DNA of 64,000 nucleotides, taken from the NCBI RefSeq assembly GCF_002101735.1, contig NZ_LQPE01000018.1, forward strand, positions 26,907 through 90,906, read 5' to 3'. A program made the translations under genes and the position numbers. Source of the DNA: Mycobacterium kyorinense. GTDB lineage: Bacteria > Actinomycetota > Actinomycetes > Mycobacteriales > Mycobacteriaceae. A model generated the notes under the pieces. The model was not told the origin of the DNA, made no database searches, and saw nothing but the letters and a program-made list of their open reading frames with translations. This document shows, piece by piece, positions 1-7,818 of this stretch (the first letter of the stretch is position 1; each line of letters begins with the position of its first letter).

Positions 1-309
1 ATCGGGGTTGCCGGTGGAAAGGTCGCGCACACCGTCGGGGACGGCCAGCCCGCGGAGGGATCGCGGCGTGGTCGCCGGACGTTCGCGCACTCTTGTGCCG
101 CGGCGGCCCGCGGTCTCGACGGCTCCGCGATGGCGCAGCAGCCGGTATGCCGCGGCGACGGTATTGGCGTTGACGCCGAGGTCGGCGGCGAGCTGCCGGA
201 TCGGCGGCAGTTCGGCCCCCGGCGCCAGCGCGCCGGTGGAGATGGCTTCCTCGACGCTGGTCGCTATTGCCTCGGCACCCGTTCCAGTAATGGTGTATCG
301 TACTGGCAC
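1..309 (-). CDS. GntR/MocR-family transcriptional regulator (N-terminal part, runs off the window)
   Basis: The 103 visible codons encode the winged-helix half of a GntR-type regulator. The segment IRQLAADLGVNANTVAAAYR is the classic GntR recognition-helix region, and it is followed by a linker ending DLSTGNPD, which resembles the start of the aminotransferase-like domain of MocR proteins. MocR regulators bind PLP and often sit divergent to B6 or flavin genes, as here. I chose the GTG at 307-309, the first start in frame before the helix-turn-helix. The effector domain lies beyond base 1, so the MocR rather than plain GntR assignment is an inference from the last residues. Confidence 0.75.
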   Translation of the reverse strand, partial: MPVRYTITGTGAEAIATSVEEAISTGALAPGAELPPIRQLAADLGVNANTVAAAYRLLRHRGAVETAGRRGTRVRERPATTPRSLRGLAVPDGVRDLSTGNPD

Positions 310-326
310 ATAAATCAGTATGTACT
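295..326. promoter_or_regulatory. Possible MocR-type direct repeat between divergent genes
   Basis: The short gap between the MocR gene and the divergent PPOX gene holds GTATCGTACT at 295-304 and GTATGTACT at 318-326. These are two near-identical half-sites with starts 23 bases apart, about two helical turns. MocR proteins usually bind direct repeats in such divergent gaps. The first repeat overlaps the first codons of the regulator, which would suit autorepression. This is pattern recognition only. Confidence 0.3.
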
Positions 327-350
327 ATTACAAAAGTCTGAGGCAACCAG

Positions 351-1004
351 GTGCATTACCCCGCGACCCCACGCAGCACGCCCTCCCGCTACCGCGAACG
401 TGCCTGCTAAGACCGTGAAACGGTCCACCGCATCCTCGACGAAGCCCTAATCTGTCATGTCGGCTACCTCAACGCGGGTCGGCCGGTGGTATTGCCGACG
501 ACGCACGCGCGGCTGGGGGAGATCTTGTACCTGCACGGGTCCACGGGCAGCAGCCCGATGCTCGCCGCGTCGCCGTCGGGTCTTCCGGTGTGTGTCACGG
601 TCACCCTGGTCGACGGGCTGGTGCTGGCGCGCGCGGCGCTGCACCATTCGCTGATGTACCGGTCGGTCGTCGTGCACGGCACCGCACGCCTTGTCGATGA
701 CCGGCAAGAGAAACTGCGAGCCTTGGATGCCCTGCTCGATCACGTCGCACCCGGCCGCGCCGCCGATTGCAGACCCCCCAACGCGCGGGAGCTCGCCGCA
801 ACCGCCGTCCTGGCGGTCGACCTCGTCGAAGTCTCTGCCAAGGTTCGCGGCGGCGGGCCCGTCGACGACGACGAGGACATCGCGCTGCCGCATTGGGCCG
901 GAGTCGTGCCGCTGACCCTGACCGGCGGCGATGCGGTGCCGGTCGACGATCTCGACCCGGCTGTCGGGCTGCCGCCCTATCTGGTGTCTTATCGGAGAGG
1001 ATGA
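351..1004 (+). pseudogene. Pyridoxamine 5'-phosphate oxidase (PPOX/FMN-binding split-barrel) family protein, broken by an in-frame TAA
   Basis: From 411 to 1004 the frame encodes a typical PPOX-family flavin-binding protein (segments LDEALICHVGYLNAGRPVVL and PPYLVSYRRG). The family's conserved N-terminus continues upstream in the same frame from a GTG at 351 (RSTPSRYRERAC), but a TAA at 408-410 stands where relatives usually have an aromatic codon (RA-C-stop-DRETV). No ATG, GTG or TTG lies between that stop and GTG 486, and starting at 486 would cut off the first strand and helix of the fold. I call it a pseudogene with one nonsense codon; readthrough or a base-call error are alternatives. 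The 3' end overlaps the next gene by 4 bases (ATGA). Confidence 0.65.
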
Positions 1005-1459
1005 CAAGCGTGGAAGATTCCCGGGTGGTGAGCGCCAGCCGCGACATAGCGGCTCCCGCAGCGCGCATCTTCGAGCTGATTGCCGACCCCTCCCAACAAC
1101 CGCGCTGGGACGGCAACGACAATCTGGCCGAAGCCGTTGCAGCACAGCGTGTTCGACGTGTCGGGGATGTCTTCAAGATGAAACTCACGCTCGGCACCGT
1201 CCGCGAAAACCACGTCGTCGAGTTCGATGAAGGCCGTCGCATCGCCTGGCGGCCATCCGAACCGGGCCGGCGACCACCCGGGCACCTGTGGCGTTGGGAG
1301 CTCGAACCCCTCGACGACACCCACACCCGGGTCACTCACACCTACGACTGGTCGCGATTGACCGACAAGAACCGCCTGCCGCGCGCTCGTCGCACCACGC
1401 CCGAGCGGCTGCTGGCATCACTGGACCGGCTCGCGGAGCTCGCCGAATCGGTGCGCTAG
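1001..1459 (+). CDS. SRPBCC (START/Bet v1-like) family protein
   Basis: The 152-residue product has the usual SRPBCC opening (VSASRDIAAPAARIFELIAD), the conserved proline and tryptophan after the first helix (PSQQPRWDGND), a central strand with VRENHVVEFDEGRRIAWRP, and a C-terminal helix (RLLASLDRLAELAE). Such proteins are cup-shaped binding proteins for lipids or other hydrophobic ligands; the ligand here is unknown. The ATG at 1001 overlaps the TGA of the PPOX frame, so the two were probably co-translated. It would be the distal gene of that two-gene unit and might be affected by polarity from the upstream stop. Confidence 0.75.
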   Translation: MTSVEDSRVVSASRDIAAPAARIFELIADPSQQPRWDGNDNLAEAVAAQRVRRVGDVFKMKLTLGTVRENHVVEFDEGRRIAWRPSEPGRRPPGHLWRWELEPLDDTHTRVTHTYDWSRLTDKNRLPRARRTTPERLLASLDRLAELAESVR

Positions 1460-1484
1460 CGGCGCGGGAGCCCGTCATGTCAGG

Positions 1485-2486
1485 ATGAGGCAAGCCCCTG
1501 CCGCAACAGCGGCAGGTAACCGGTCGATTGGTGTGCCAATGCCCGGGGTCGACAAGGCGACGGGCCGCGTGGTCGCGGTGATCGTGCTCCTGGTCGTCGT
1601 TGCTGCGTCCTTGCGCGGATATCTGCCCGGCGTCGAGCAGCAGTCACAGCGGGAGCCGCCGCGCAATTCGGCGTCGCTGCCGTACGTGGTGGCGCTGCTG
1701 GGGGTGTCGCTGGCGATCGTCGGCGCATCCCTCATCGTCCGGTTGCGCGATCCACGCAGGCCCGCCCCCAGCGCCGGCGGTCTGCCCGACCGGTTCAGTC
1801 GCGGAAAGGGCCGCCCAGGCTGGCGGGTTTTACTGATCGGCGCCGCAGTGCTCGTCGTGTGGCTGCTGATCGTATGGCTGCTGGCGCGGTTCATCGGGCC
1901 GCACGGGATTCGCGCCGGTGAGCTGCCTGGCGCAGTGGAAACGGCGACTCCGACGCCTCGCCCCAACGCCCCGCCGCCACCCGAGCCGCGCAATGACAGC
2001 GGCGACAGCGACGTGTTGGGTTACCTGGCCGTGAGCACGGTGATTTTCACGCTGCTGCTTGTAGCGGGAGCCGTCGCCGCCGTGCGCGGACGGCGCCATG
2101 CCAAGCCGCGCATGCTCGTTGCCGAACCGTTCGAAGCGCCCACGCCGACGGCGACATCTGAATCACTCGCGCGCGCAGCAGAAGTCGGCCTGGCCGAGAT
2201 CGGTGATCTCAGCCGCGAACCGCGCGAGGCGATCATCGCGTGCTATGCGGCGATGGAGCGCGAACTGGCCCATGTTCCGGAAGCAGTTCCGCAGGATTCC
2301 GACACGCCGACGGAGGTGCTGACCCGGGCCGTCGAACACCATGCGCTGCACGCCGATAACGCCGCGCGGCTGGTGAATCTGTTCGAAGAGGCGCGGTTCA
2401 GTCCACATGTGATGAACGAAAGCCATCGCGAAACTGCCGTAGGCGTGCTGCAACTCGTACTCGCTGAATTGCGGAGCGCGGTATGA
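1485..2486 (+). CDS. DUF4129 domain membrane protein (Rv3166c-like)
   Basis: The product is 333 residues from ATG 1485, or about 315 if translation starts at the ATG at 1539; I see no decisive ribosome site. It has hydrophobic segments near residues 27-45, 65-85, 110-135 and 185-205. After these comes a cytoplasmic C-terminal domain with REAIIACYAAMERELAHVPE and a helix rich in leucines, typical of DUF4129. It opens a five-gene cassette joined by 4-base overlaps (DUF4129, small protein, MoxR ATPase, DUF58, membrane protein), the order known in M. tuberculosis as Rv3166c to Rv3162c. DUF4129 proteins recur beside MoxR and DUF58 genes, but their biochemical role is not settled. Confidence 0.8.
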   Translation: MRQAPAATAAGNRSIGVPMPGVDKATGRVVAVIVLLVVVAASLRGYLPGVEQQSQREPPRNSASLPYVVALLGVSLAIVGASLIVRLRDPRRPAPSAGGLPDRFSRGKGRPGWRVLLIGAAVLVVWLLIVWLLARFIGPHGIRAGELPGAVETATPTPRPNAPPPPEPRNDSGDSDVLGYLAVSTVIFTLLLVAGAVAAVRGRRHAKPRMLVAEPFEAPTPTATSESLARAAEVGLAEIGDLSREPREAIIACYAAMERELAHVPEAVPQDSDTPTEVLTRAVEHHALHADNAARLVNLFEEARFSPHVMNESHRETAVGVLQLVLAELRSAV

Positions 2487-2965
2487 AGCGGCTGGTGATC
2501 TTGAGTGTTTTCGGCGTCATCGGCGTCGAGTTGGCCGCGCTGTCGGTGCACGATCGCCGGTTCGTGCTGTGGATCTCGGGTGGGGCGGTGGCGTTCGCCT
2601 TGCTCAACATCCGCCGATTCCTGGCCCACGACATCGAGGCGGCGCCGGATACGGCTGCCGACGCACTGGGGAAGCCGTTGCGTGACTGGCTTTCCCGCAC
2701 CGAGACGTTGATCCGCTGGTCGGACTCCACCCGCGCCGATTGGGACCGCCACCTGCGGCCGATATTGGCGCGGCGGTTCGAAATAACCACGGGGCAAAAG
2801 CAATCCAAGGATCCGGAAGCTTTTCACGCCACCGGTCGCATGCTCTTCGGCCCGCAACTGTGGTCCTTGATCGATCCCAACAACGTCGCGCAATCCGGTG
2901 GGCACGAACCGGGGCCGGGCCGGGCGGCACTCGAGGAAATACTGCAACGGTTGGAGCAGGTATGA
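2483..2965 (+). CDS. Conserved small membrane-anchored protein of the MoxR3 cassette (Rv3165c-like)
   Basis: This 160-residue protein begins with two hydrophobic stretches (LVILSVFGVIGVELAALSV and FVLWISGGAVAFALL) followed by a charged helical region (LRDWLSRTETLIRWSDSTRADWDRHLRPILARR). The ATG overlaps the previous stop (ATGA at 2483) and its own TGA overlaps the moxR3 start, so translation is coupled on both sides. It is the usual small partner between DUF4129 and MoxR in mycobacteria. No catalytic motif is visible, and its function is unknown. Confidence 0.75.
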   Translation: MKRLVILSVFGVIGVELAALSVHDRRFVLWISGGAVAFALLNIRRFLAHDIEAAPDTAADALGKPLRDWLSRTETLIRWSDSTRADWDRHLRPILARRFEITTGQKQSKDPEAFHATGRMLFGPQLWSLIDPNNVAQSGGHEPGPGRAALEEILQRLEQV

Positions 2966-3921
2966 CGATGCCGGCTGAGGTCACCACGGCTCGCTGCGAG
3001 GCAGTGCTCGACGAGATCGAGCGTGTGGTGGTCGGAAAGCGTTCCGCGCTCACGCTGATCCTCACCACGGTGCTCGCGCGGGGTCACGTGCTCATCGAGG
3101 ACCTGCCCGGCCTCGGCAAGACGCTGATCGCCCGGTCCTTCGCCGCCGCGCTTGGTCTCGATTTCACCCGCGTGCAGTTCACGCCCGATCTGCTGCCGGC
3201 CGACCTGCTCGGCTCGACCGTCTACGACATGCAGTCCGGACGCTTCGAGTTCCGCGCCGGACCGATCTTCACCAACCTGCTGCTCGCCGACGAGATCAAC
3301 CGCACACCACCCAAGACCCAGGCGGCATTGCTCGAGGCGATGGCCGAAGGACAGGTCAGCATCGACGGTGAAACCCACCGGCTGCCAACGCCGTTCATCG
3401 TCTTGGCCACCGACAACCCGATCGAGTACGAAGGCACCTATCCATTGCCGGAGGCGCAGCTGGATCGCTTCGCGGTTCGGCTGGAACTGCGCTACCTCTC
3501 CGAGCGCGACGAGACGTCGATGTTGCGCCGCCGGCTGGACCGCGGATCAACCGAGCCGACGGTGAACCAGGTCGTCGACGCCCATGACCTGCTGGCCATG
3601 CGCGAATCGGTGGAACAGGTCAGCGTGCACGAGGACGTCCTGCACTATGTGGTGTCGTTGGCGAACGCGACCCGGCATCACCCCCAGGTTGCGGTCGGAG
3701 CCAGCCCCCGTGCGGAGCTCGATCTGGTGCAACTGGCCCGCGCCCGTGCGCTGCTGCTTGGCCGCGACTACGTGATTCCCGAGGATGTCAAGGCGCTCGC
3801 GGTTCCGGCTGTGGCGCACCGGATCACGCTTCGCCCCGAGATGTGGGTGCGACGAATCCTGGGCTCGGACATCATCGAAGAACTGCTGCGCCGCCTGCCG
3901 GTTCCGCGGGCCCGGCCGTGA
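2962..3921 (+). CDS. moxR3: MoxR-family AAA+ ATPase
   Basis: The 319-residue AAA+ protein has Walker A PGLGKT near residues 49-54, Walker B LLLADEINR near 110, the MoxR segment EAMAEGQVSIDG, and sensor regions typical of AAA_3. The length equals that of MoxR3. I chose ATG 2962 because it forms an ATGA overlap with the preceding stop and starts just before the conserved helix; longer in-frame extensions run back through the upstream gene. MoxR ATPases act as chaperone-like motors, usually with a DUF58 partner, and here the DUF58 gene follows with a GTGA overlap. The name rests on matching the M. tuberculosis gene order. Confidence 0.9.
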   Translation: MTMPAEVTTARCEAVLDEIERVVVGKRSALTLILTTVLARGHVLIEDLPGLGKTLIARSFAAALGLDFTRVQFTPDLLPADLLGSTVYDMQSGRFEFRAGPIFTNLLLADEINRTPPKTQAALLEAMAEGQVSIDGETHRLPTPFIVLATDNPIEYEGTYPLPEAQLDRFAVRLELRYLSERDETSMLRRRLDRGSTEPTVNQVVDAHDLLAMRESVEQVSVHEDVLHYVVSLANATRHHPQVAVGASPRAELDLVQLARARALLLGRDYVIPEDVKALAVPAVAHRITLRPEMWVRRILGSDIIEELLRRLPVPRARP

Positions 3922-5171
3922 CCCGATCGCACGAAGTCCAGTTGCGTTGGCGCGCTTCGCGGCTGACGCGGGCACTGGCTACAGGTGCGGGGGTGGCGCT
4001 GGCCGTCGCGCTGATCGGGTCGCGCTGGCAGCTGCTGGCGTTCGCGGCGCCGCTGCTCGGCGTGCTGAGTTCGATCGGATGGCAGCGGCCGCTGCCGAAG
4101 GTTCGGGTGCAGGCCGAGCTCAGTTCGCAGCGATGCTTCGAAACTGAGCAGACACAGGTGGACGTGTCGGCGGCGACGGAAAGCCCCGGCGTGGCAGTGG
4201 ATCTGCGCGTGGCGGTCGTGGAGGGCATGCGTTTGAAGGTGCTTGATCGCAGCTCCCGCCAACGAGAGACGGTGGCCGCGACGGCCGACCGCTGGGGTCG
4301 CTACCCGATCCGGGCCACCGTCGACGTCGTCGCGCACGGTGGGTTGGTGGCGGGAACGGCGACCGCGGATGCCGCACACGTCACCGTGTTTCCGCTGGCG
4401 CCACCGCAATCGACGCCGATTCCGCAGACCGAGCTGCTGGATCGCATCGGCACCCATCTCACCCGGCACATCGGCAGCGGCGTCGAATACGCCGACATCC
4501 GCGCATACGTGCCCGGCGACCAACTGCGCACGGTCAACTGGGCGGTGAGCGCGCGCCGCGGCCGCCTGCACGTCACCCAGCGGTTGACCGATCGAGCCGC
4601 CGACGTGGTGGTGCTCGTCGACACCTATCCGCAACCGCCGGGCCCCGCAACCGACGCCACCGAGCGCATTGTGCGCGGCGCCGCTCAGGTTGTGCAGACG
4701 GCGCTGCGCAACGGCGACCGGGCCGGCATCGTGGCACTGGGCGGCCGCCAGCCGCGCTGGCTGGGTGCCGACATCGGCCAGCGGCAGTTCTATCGCGTGC
4801 TCGACACCGTGCTCGGCTCCGGCGACGAATACGAATCCACCACAGGCACTCTCGCTCCCCGCGCCGCGGTTCCGCCGGGTTCGATCATCGTTGCATTCTC
4901 CACGCTGCTCGACACCGAGTTCGCGCTGGCGCTGATCGACTTGCGCAAACGCGGCCACCTGGTGGTGGCGGTCGACGTCCTGCAGGGCTCGCCGCTCGGC
5001 GACCATCAGGATCCGCTGATCGGCCGGCTGTGGGCGTTGCAGCGGTCGGCGATGTATCGCGACATGGCCACTATCGGTGTCGACGTGGTGCCTTGGCAGC
5101 CTGACCGCACGCTGGACCAGTCGATGCACGCGGTGCCCGATCGGCGCCGGCCGGTGACGGGACGCCGATGA
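3918..5171 (+). CDS. DUF58 domain protein (Rv3163c-like), MoxR partner
   Basis: The 417-residue protein has an N-terminal pair of hydrophobic segments (about residues 15-50) and then a beta-rich region. It carries the DUF58 signature near residue 195-225 (DIRAYVPGDQLRTVNWAVSA then LHVTQ) and a VWA-like C-terminal part (DVVVLVDTY). The GTG at 3918 overlaps the moxR3 stop. DUF58 proteins are thought to work with MoxR ATPases at the membrane, possibly in assembling or inserting metal or cell-envelope proteins; the target is unknown. Confidence 0.85.
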   Translation: MTRSHEVQLRWRASRLTRALATGAGVALAVALIGSRWQLLAFAAPLLGVLSSIGWQRPLPKVRVQAELSSQRCFETEQTQVDVSAATESPGVAVDLRVAVVEGMRLKVLDRSSRQRETVAATADRWGRYPIRATVDVVAHGGLVAGTATADAAHVTVFPLAPPQSTPIPQTELLDRIGTHLTRHIGSGVEYADIRAYVPGDQLRTVNWAVSARRGRLHVTQRLTDRAADVVVLVDTYPQPPGPATDATERIVRGAAQVVQTALRNGDRAGIVALGGRQPRWLGADIGQRQFYRVLDTVLGSGDEYESTTGTLAPRAAVPPGSIIVAFSTLLDTEFALALIDLRKRGHLVVAVDVLQGSPLGDHQDPLIGRLWALQRSAMYRDMATIGVDVVPWQPDRTLDQSMHAVPDRRRPVTGRR

Positions 5172-5659
5172 CGGTCCGCATCCTCTCGATCGCCTGCGGC
5201 TTGTTGATGGTGGCCGCCGTCGGTGTCGGGACGGACGACCAGGCATTGATCGCCGCGATGTTGGCCGCGGCAGCGGTGTTGGGCGGAGCGGTGTTTCGGC
5301 CCGCGGCGACCCTGGCGGTGCTTCTGACGGTCGCGGTCATCGTCCTGACCAATCCCGCGCCCTCCATCGCGGCGGTGTCGGGCCTCGCCGCAGCCGGATA
5401 TCTGGTGCTTCGGCATACCGCCGACACCGTCGTTGGTCTCGACGGCGTCAGCGCTGCCAGCATCGTTGGGGCCGTGGGGTTTACGCTCGCCGGTTTGGTC
5501 GCCACCGCGTTCCCGCTGGAATTGCCGTGGTTGCCGCTGGCCGCGCCGCTGGCCATCTTGGCGATCTACGTGGTGGCCATCCGCCCGTTCACGAGCGATC
5601 GGGCGGGGGCGGATCGGGGTCGCCGCGCAGAAGCTCCTCCGGATGGTGGGCGTGGTTGA
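5168..5659 (+). CDS. Small integral membrane protein (Rv3162c-like)
   Basis: This 163-residue protein is nearly all hydrophobic until about residue 140, with four or five membrane segments (for example LSIACGLLMVAAVGVG, LAVLLTVAVIVLT and LPLAAPLAILAIYVVAI), then a polar tail. The ATG overlaps the DUF58 stop (ATGA). It closes the MoxR3 cassette. The last 71 bases overlap the end of the convergent DUF222/HNH gene, so the polar tail (residues after about 140) may be a recent extension past an ancestral stop. Confidence 0.7.
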   Translation: MTVRILSIACGLLMVAAVGVGTDDQALIAAMLAAAAVLGGAVFRPAATLAVLLTVAVIVLTNPAPSIAAVSGLAAAGYLVLRHTADTVVGLDGVSAASIVGAVGFTLAGLVATAFPLELPWLPLAAPLAILAIYVVAIRPFTSDRAGADRGRRAEAPPDGGRG

Positions 5660-6965
5660 TTTCGGGCGGGCCGGTGCCGTCGGTCCAGCCGAGGCGGCCG
5701 TTCTCCGTGACGACAGTGTGCATATCGCCGCGGCTGGTTACGCCATGGTCACCGCCGCAGGCGAAGTGCAGCTTGTCGGCGTCGGTGCGGCCGCCGCGAG
5801 CCCAGTCCGGTGAATGGTGAACCTCGCAGCGATAGCCGGGAACCAGGCAGTTGGGGCGCGTGCAGCCGCGGTCACGCGCGTAGCAGATCAGTCGCTGGTC
5901 GGCGGTCGCGACGCGTCTCTGCCGGCCCAGATACAGCGGCCGCTTGATGTGGTCGTCGAACACCGCCAGGTAGTGAATCGCATTGGCGGCCATGCGGATC
6001 AGGTCGCGCATCGGCAGCCGGGAGCCGCCGCCGGTTCGCGCGGGCGCCGGCATCGGGATCGACGGATCGTGGAATGCATGCGCGGCGCGGTCCAGTTCGC
6101 CCAGCGTGGTGGTGATGACCACGGTGACGGGATGGCCGCGATGCAGACCGAGCCCGCCGGAAGCGATGGCGGTTCGCAGCGCGAGCTTGAATGCGTCGTG
6201 GCAGCGCTGGGCCGGAGTGCGATCGTCGCGCGCTTCGGGGTCGCTGCCCTCGGGTTGGTGACGGCCGGGCCGCACGGCCGCTTCGATCGCCTCGAAATAG
6301 GCGCGCGCCTCCGGGTCGAGCATTCCCGATAGCCGCGACATCCCGTCGGGTCCCTGCGAGCCGAGATGCAACCCACGGCGCCGAGCACGATCCTCGTCGG
6401 TGAAGTTGCCATCCGGATTGAGATGGTCCGCGATGACCTCGCCGATCTTGGCGACGATCCCGGCATCGGATTTCGACGCCTCCCGGACCAGCCTGCGCTC
6501 GGCCTTGGCCACGTCTGTGGGGGCTACCGAGGCGGGCAGCACGTCGACCGCCCGGCACACCGCGCGAATGTGGTCTTCACCGACTGCGCCGGCCTCGACT
6601 GCGGCGGCCAACTCGGGTAGCTCCGGCGGCACCGGCGGCCCGGTCAACGACCGGCGCGGCCGAATTCGGGCCGCGAGTTTGAAGCGGCGGGTGATCTCGT
6701 TCGGCGTGATGCGCAGCCGCTTCCACAGCGTCGCGCGCACTTGTGCGGTGGACTCGCACTCGTCGGGCGGGTCGGCGATCTGGCCGAAATACCGGTACAT
6801 CAGCCCGCGGTTGGTGCGCTCCTGGGTCTCCAACCGCTCCGCGACGTCGACGCGAAAGGCGTTGCCCACCACGTGCGACGACGTTTCACGCAGCTCCTCA
6901 TGGGCAGCGTCGATCGCATCAAGAGCGGCGCTGATGCGCTCCCGTGCCTCCTCCGCTGAACCCAT
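5589..6965 (-). CDS. DUF222 / HNH endonuclease-signature protein (13E12 repeat family)
   Basis: The 458-residue protein has the DUF222 N-terminal region (SAEEARERISAALDAIDAAH onward; RNGLMYRYF-like and KAERRLVREAS segments). Near the C-terminus is an HNH-type motif (CTRPNCLVPGYRCEVHH, then WARGGRT and DKLHFACGGDH) whose Cys and His residues would bind a metal. These are multi-copy proteins in mycobacteria, related to the 13E12 family, with a putative DNA-cleaving domain and no firm biological role. I start at ATG 6965, where family similarity begins; the longer in-frame extension is low-complexity. The 3' end overlaps the convergent membrane gene by 71 bases. Confidence 0.85.
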   Translation of the reverse strand: MGSAEEARERISAALDAIDAAHEELRETSSHVVGNAFRVDVAERLETQERTNRGLMYRYFGQIADPPDECESTAQVRATLWKRLRITPNEITRRFKLAARIRPRRSLTGPPVPPELPELAAAVEAGAVGEDHIRAVCRAVDVLPASVAPTDVAKAERRLVREASKSDAGIVAKIGEVIADHLNPDGNFTDEDRARRRGLHLGSQGPDGMSRLSGMLDPEARAYFEAIEAAVRPGRHQPEGSDPEARDDRTPAQRCHDAFKLALRTAIASGGLGLHRGHPVTVVITTTLGELDRAAHAFHDPSIPMPAPARTGGGSRLPMRDLIRMAANAIHYLAVFDDHIKRPLYLGRQRRVATADQRLICYARDRGCTRPNCLVPGYRCEVHHSPDWARGGRTDADKLHFACGGDHGVTSRGDMHTVVTENGRLGWTDGTGPPEINHAHHPEELLRGDPDPPPPDRS

Positions 6966-7056
6966 AACGGCGACGCTATGAAGGCACGCTGACAAGCAAG
7001 CCATCCGCGAAGACCCCCACGGCAGACCTGTAGATGAAAACCCAACTGTGGAGAAA

Positions 7057-7818
7057 TCAGCCGCGGATTTGCCGGCGATTGCGTTCGCTGATCTCGGCGT
7101 AGCGGGCACCGAGATCTGTGGTGTCCGACAGCGCAGCGGAGATCGCCTGTTCCGCTGCCAGCGCCGGATCGGTCACCGGGACAGCCCCAGAAACGTAAAT
7201 GTCTTTGAGCCCGGCCATGATTGGCGCCGCCACTTCGGCGATCTGGCCGGCCAAATCGACGGCACGCGCCAGCAGCCGCTCGTGCGCGACGACCTCGGTC
7301 ACCAGCCCGATCTGCAACGCGCGCGCCCCGTCGATCACCTCGCCGGTCATCGACAGTCGGCGCGCCATCGCCGTGCCGACCAACTGCGGCAGCCGTGCCG
7401 TCATCCCGCCGCCGGGCAAGATGCCCACCCGCGCGTGGGTGTCGGCGAACACCGCGCGCTCCGAGGCGATCAGGAAATCGCAACCCAACGCCATCTCCAG
7501 CCCGCCGGTGAACACCGGGCCGTTGATCGCGCCCACGACCGGCTTGCGCATCTCGGCCACCCGGGTGATGCAGTTGTGCGTCTGGTAGCGCTCGAAATAC
7601 GCCGACCCCTCACGTTGCGCCTGTTTCAAATCGACCCCGGCGCAAAACGCCGGATCAACCCCGGTAAGGACCAACGCCCGCACCGACGAATCGGCATCGG
7701 CCTCGTTCAATGCCACGAATAACGCTTCAATCAGCTTACTGTTCAACGCGTTTCGCGCCTCGGGGCGGTTCAGGGTGAGCACCCGCACCGCGCCGACGTC
7801 GTCGCGAAGAACGGTCAT
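7057..7818 (-). CDS. Enoyl-CoA hydratase/isomerase (crotonase) family protein
   Basis: The 253-residue crotonase-fold protein begins VRVLTLNRPEARNALNS. It has the first oxyanion-hole segment FCAGVDLKQ near residue 62, the second GGLEMALGCDFLIA near residue 105, and ADTHARVGILPGGG. The usual glutamate of true hydratases near GGGCELAL is a Glu here, but the second acid falls in ARVGILPGG, where Gly/Ile replace it, so the reaction may be isomerisation or hydrolysis rather than hydration. The ATG overlaps the stop of nuoN (ATGA at 7818), so it appears to be the last cistron of the nuo transcript. I do not recall a crotonase at this place in M. tuberculosis. Confidence 0.85.
   Translation of the reverse strand: MTVLRDDVGAVRVLTLNRPEARNALNSKLIEALFVALNEADADSSVRALVLTGVDPAFCAGVDLKQAQREGSAYFERYQTHNCITRVAEMRKPVVGAINGPVFTGGLEMALGCDFLIASERAVFADTHARVGILPGGGMTARLPQLVGTAMARRLSMTGEVIDGARALQIGLVTEVVAHERLLARAVDLAGQIAEVAAPIMAGLKDIYVSGAVPVTDPALAAEQAISAALSDTTDLGARYAEISERNRRQIRG

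Noticed and set aside
447..1335. Minus-strand open frames across the PPOX and SRPBCC genes
   Set aside because: The plus-strand proteins show real family motifs, and the minus-strand products do not.
3768..5246. A 492-codon open frame on the minus strand across the DUF58 gene
   Set aside because: The plus strand encodes a recognisable DUF58 protein coupled to moxR3; the antisense product is Arg/His-rich with no domain.
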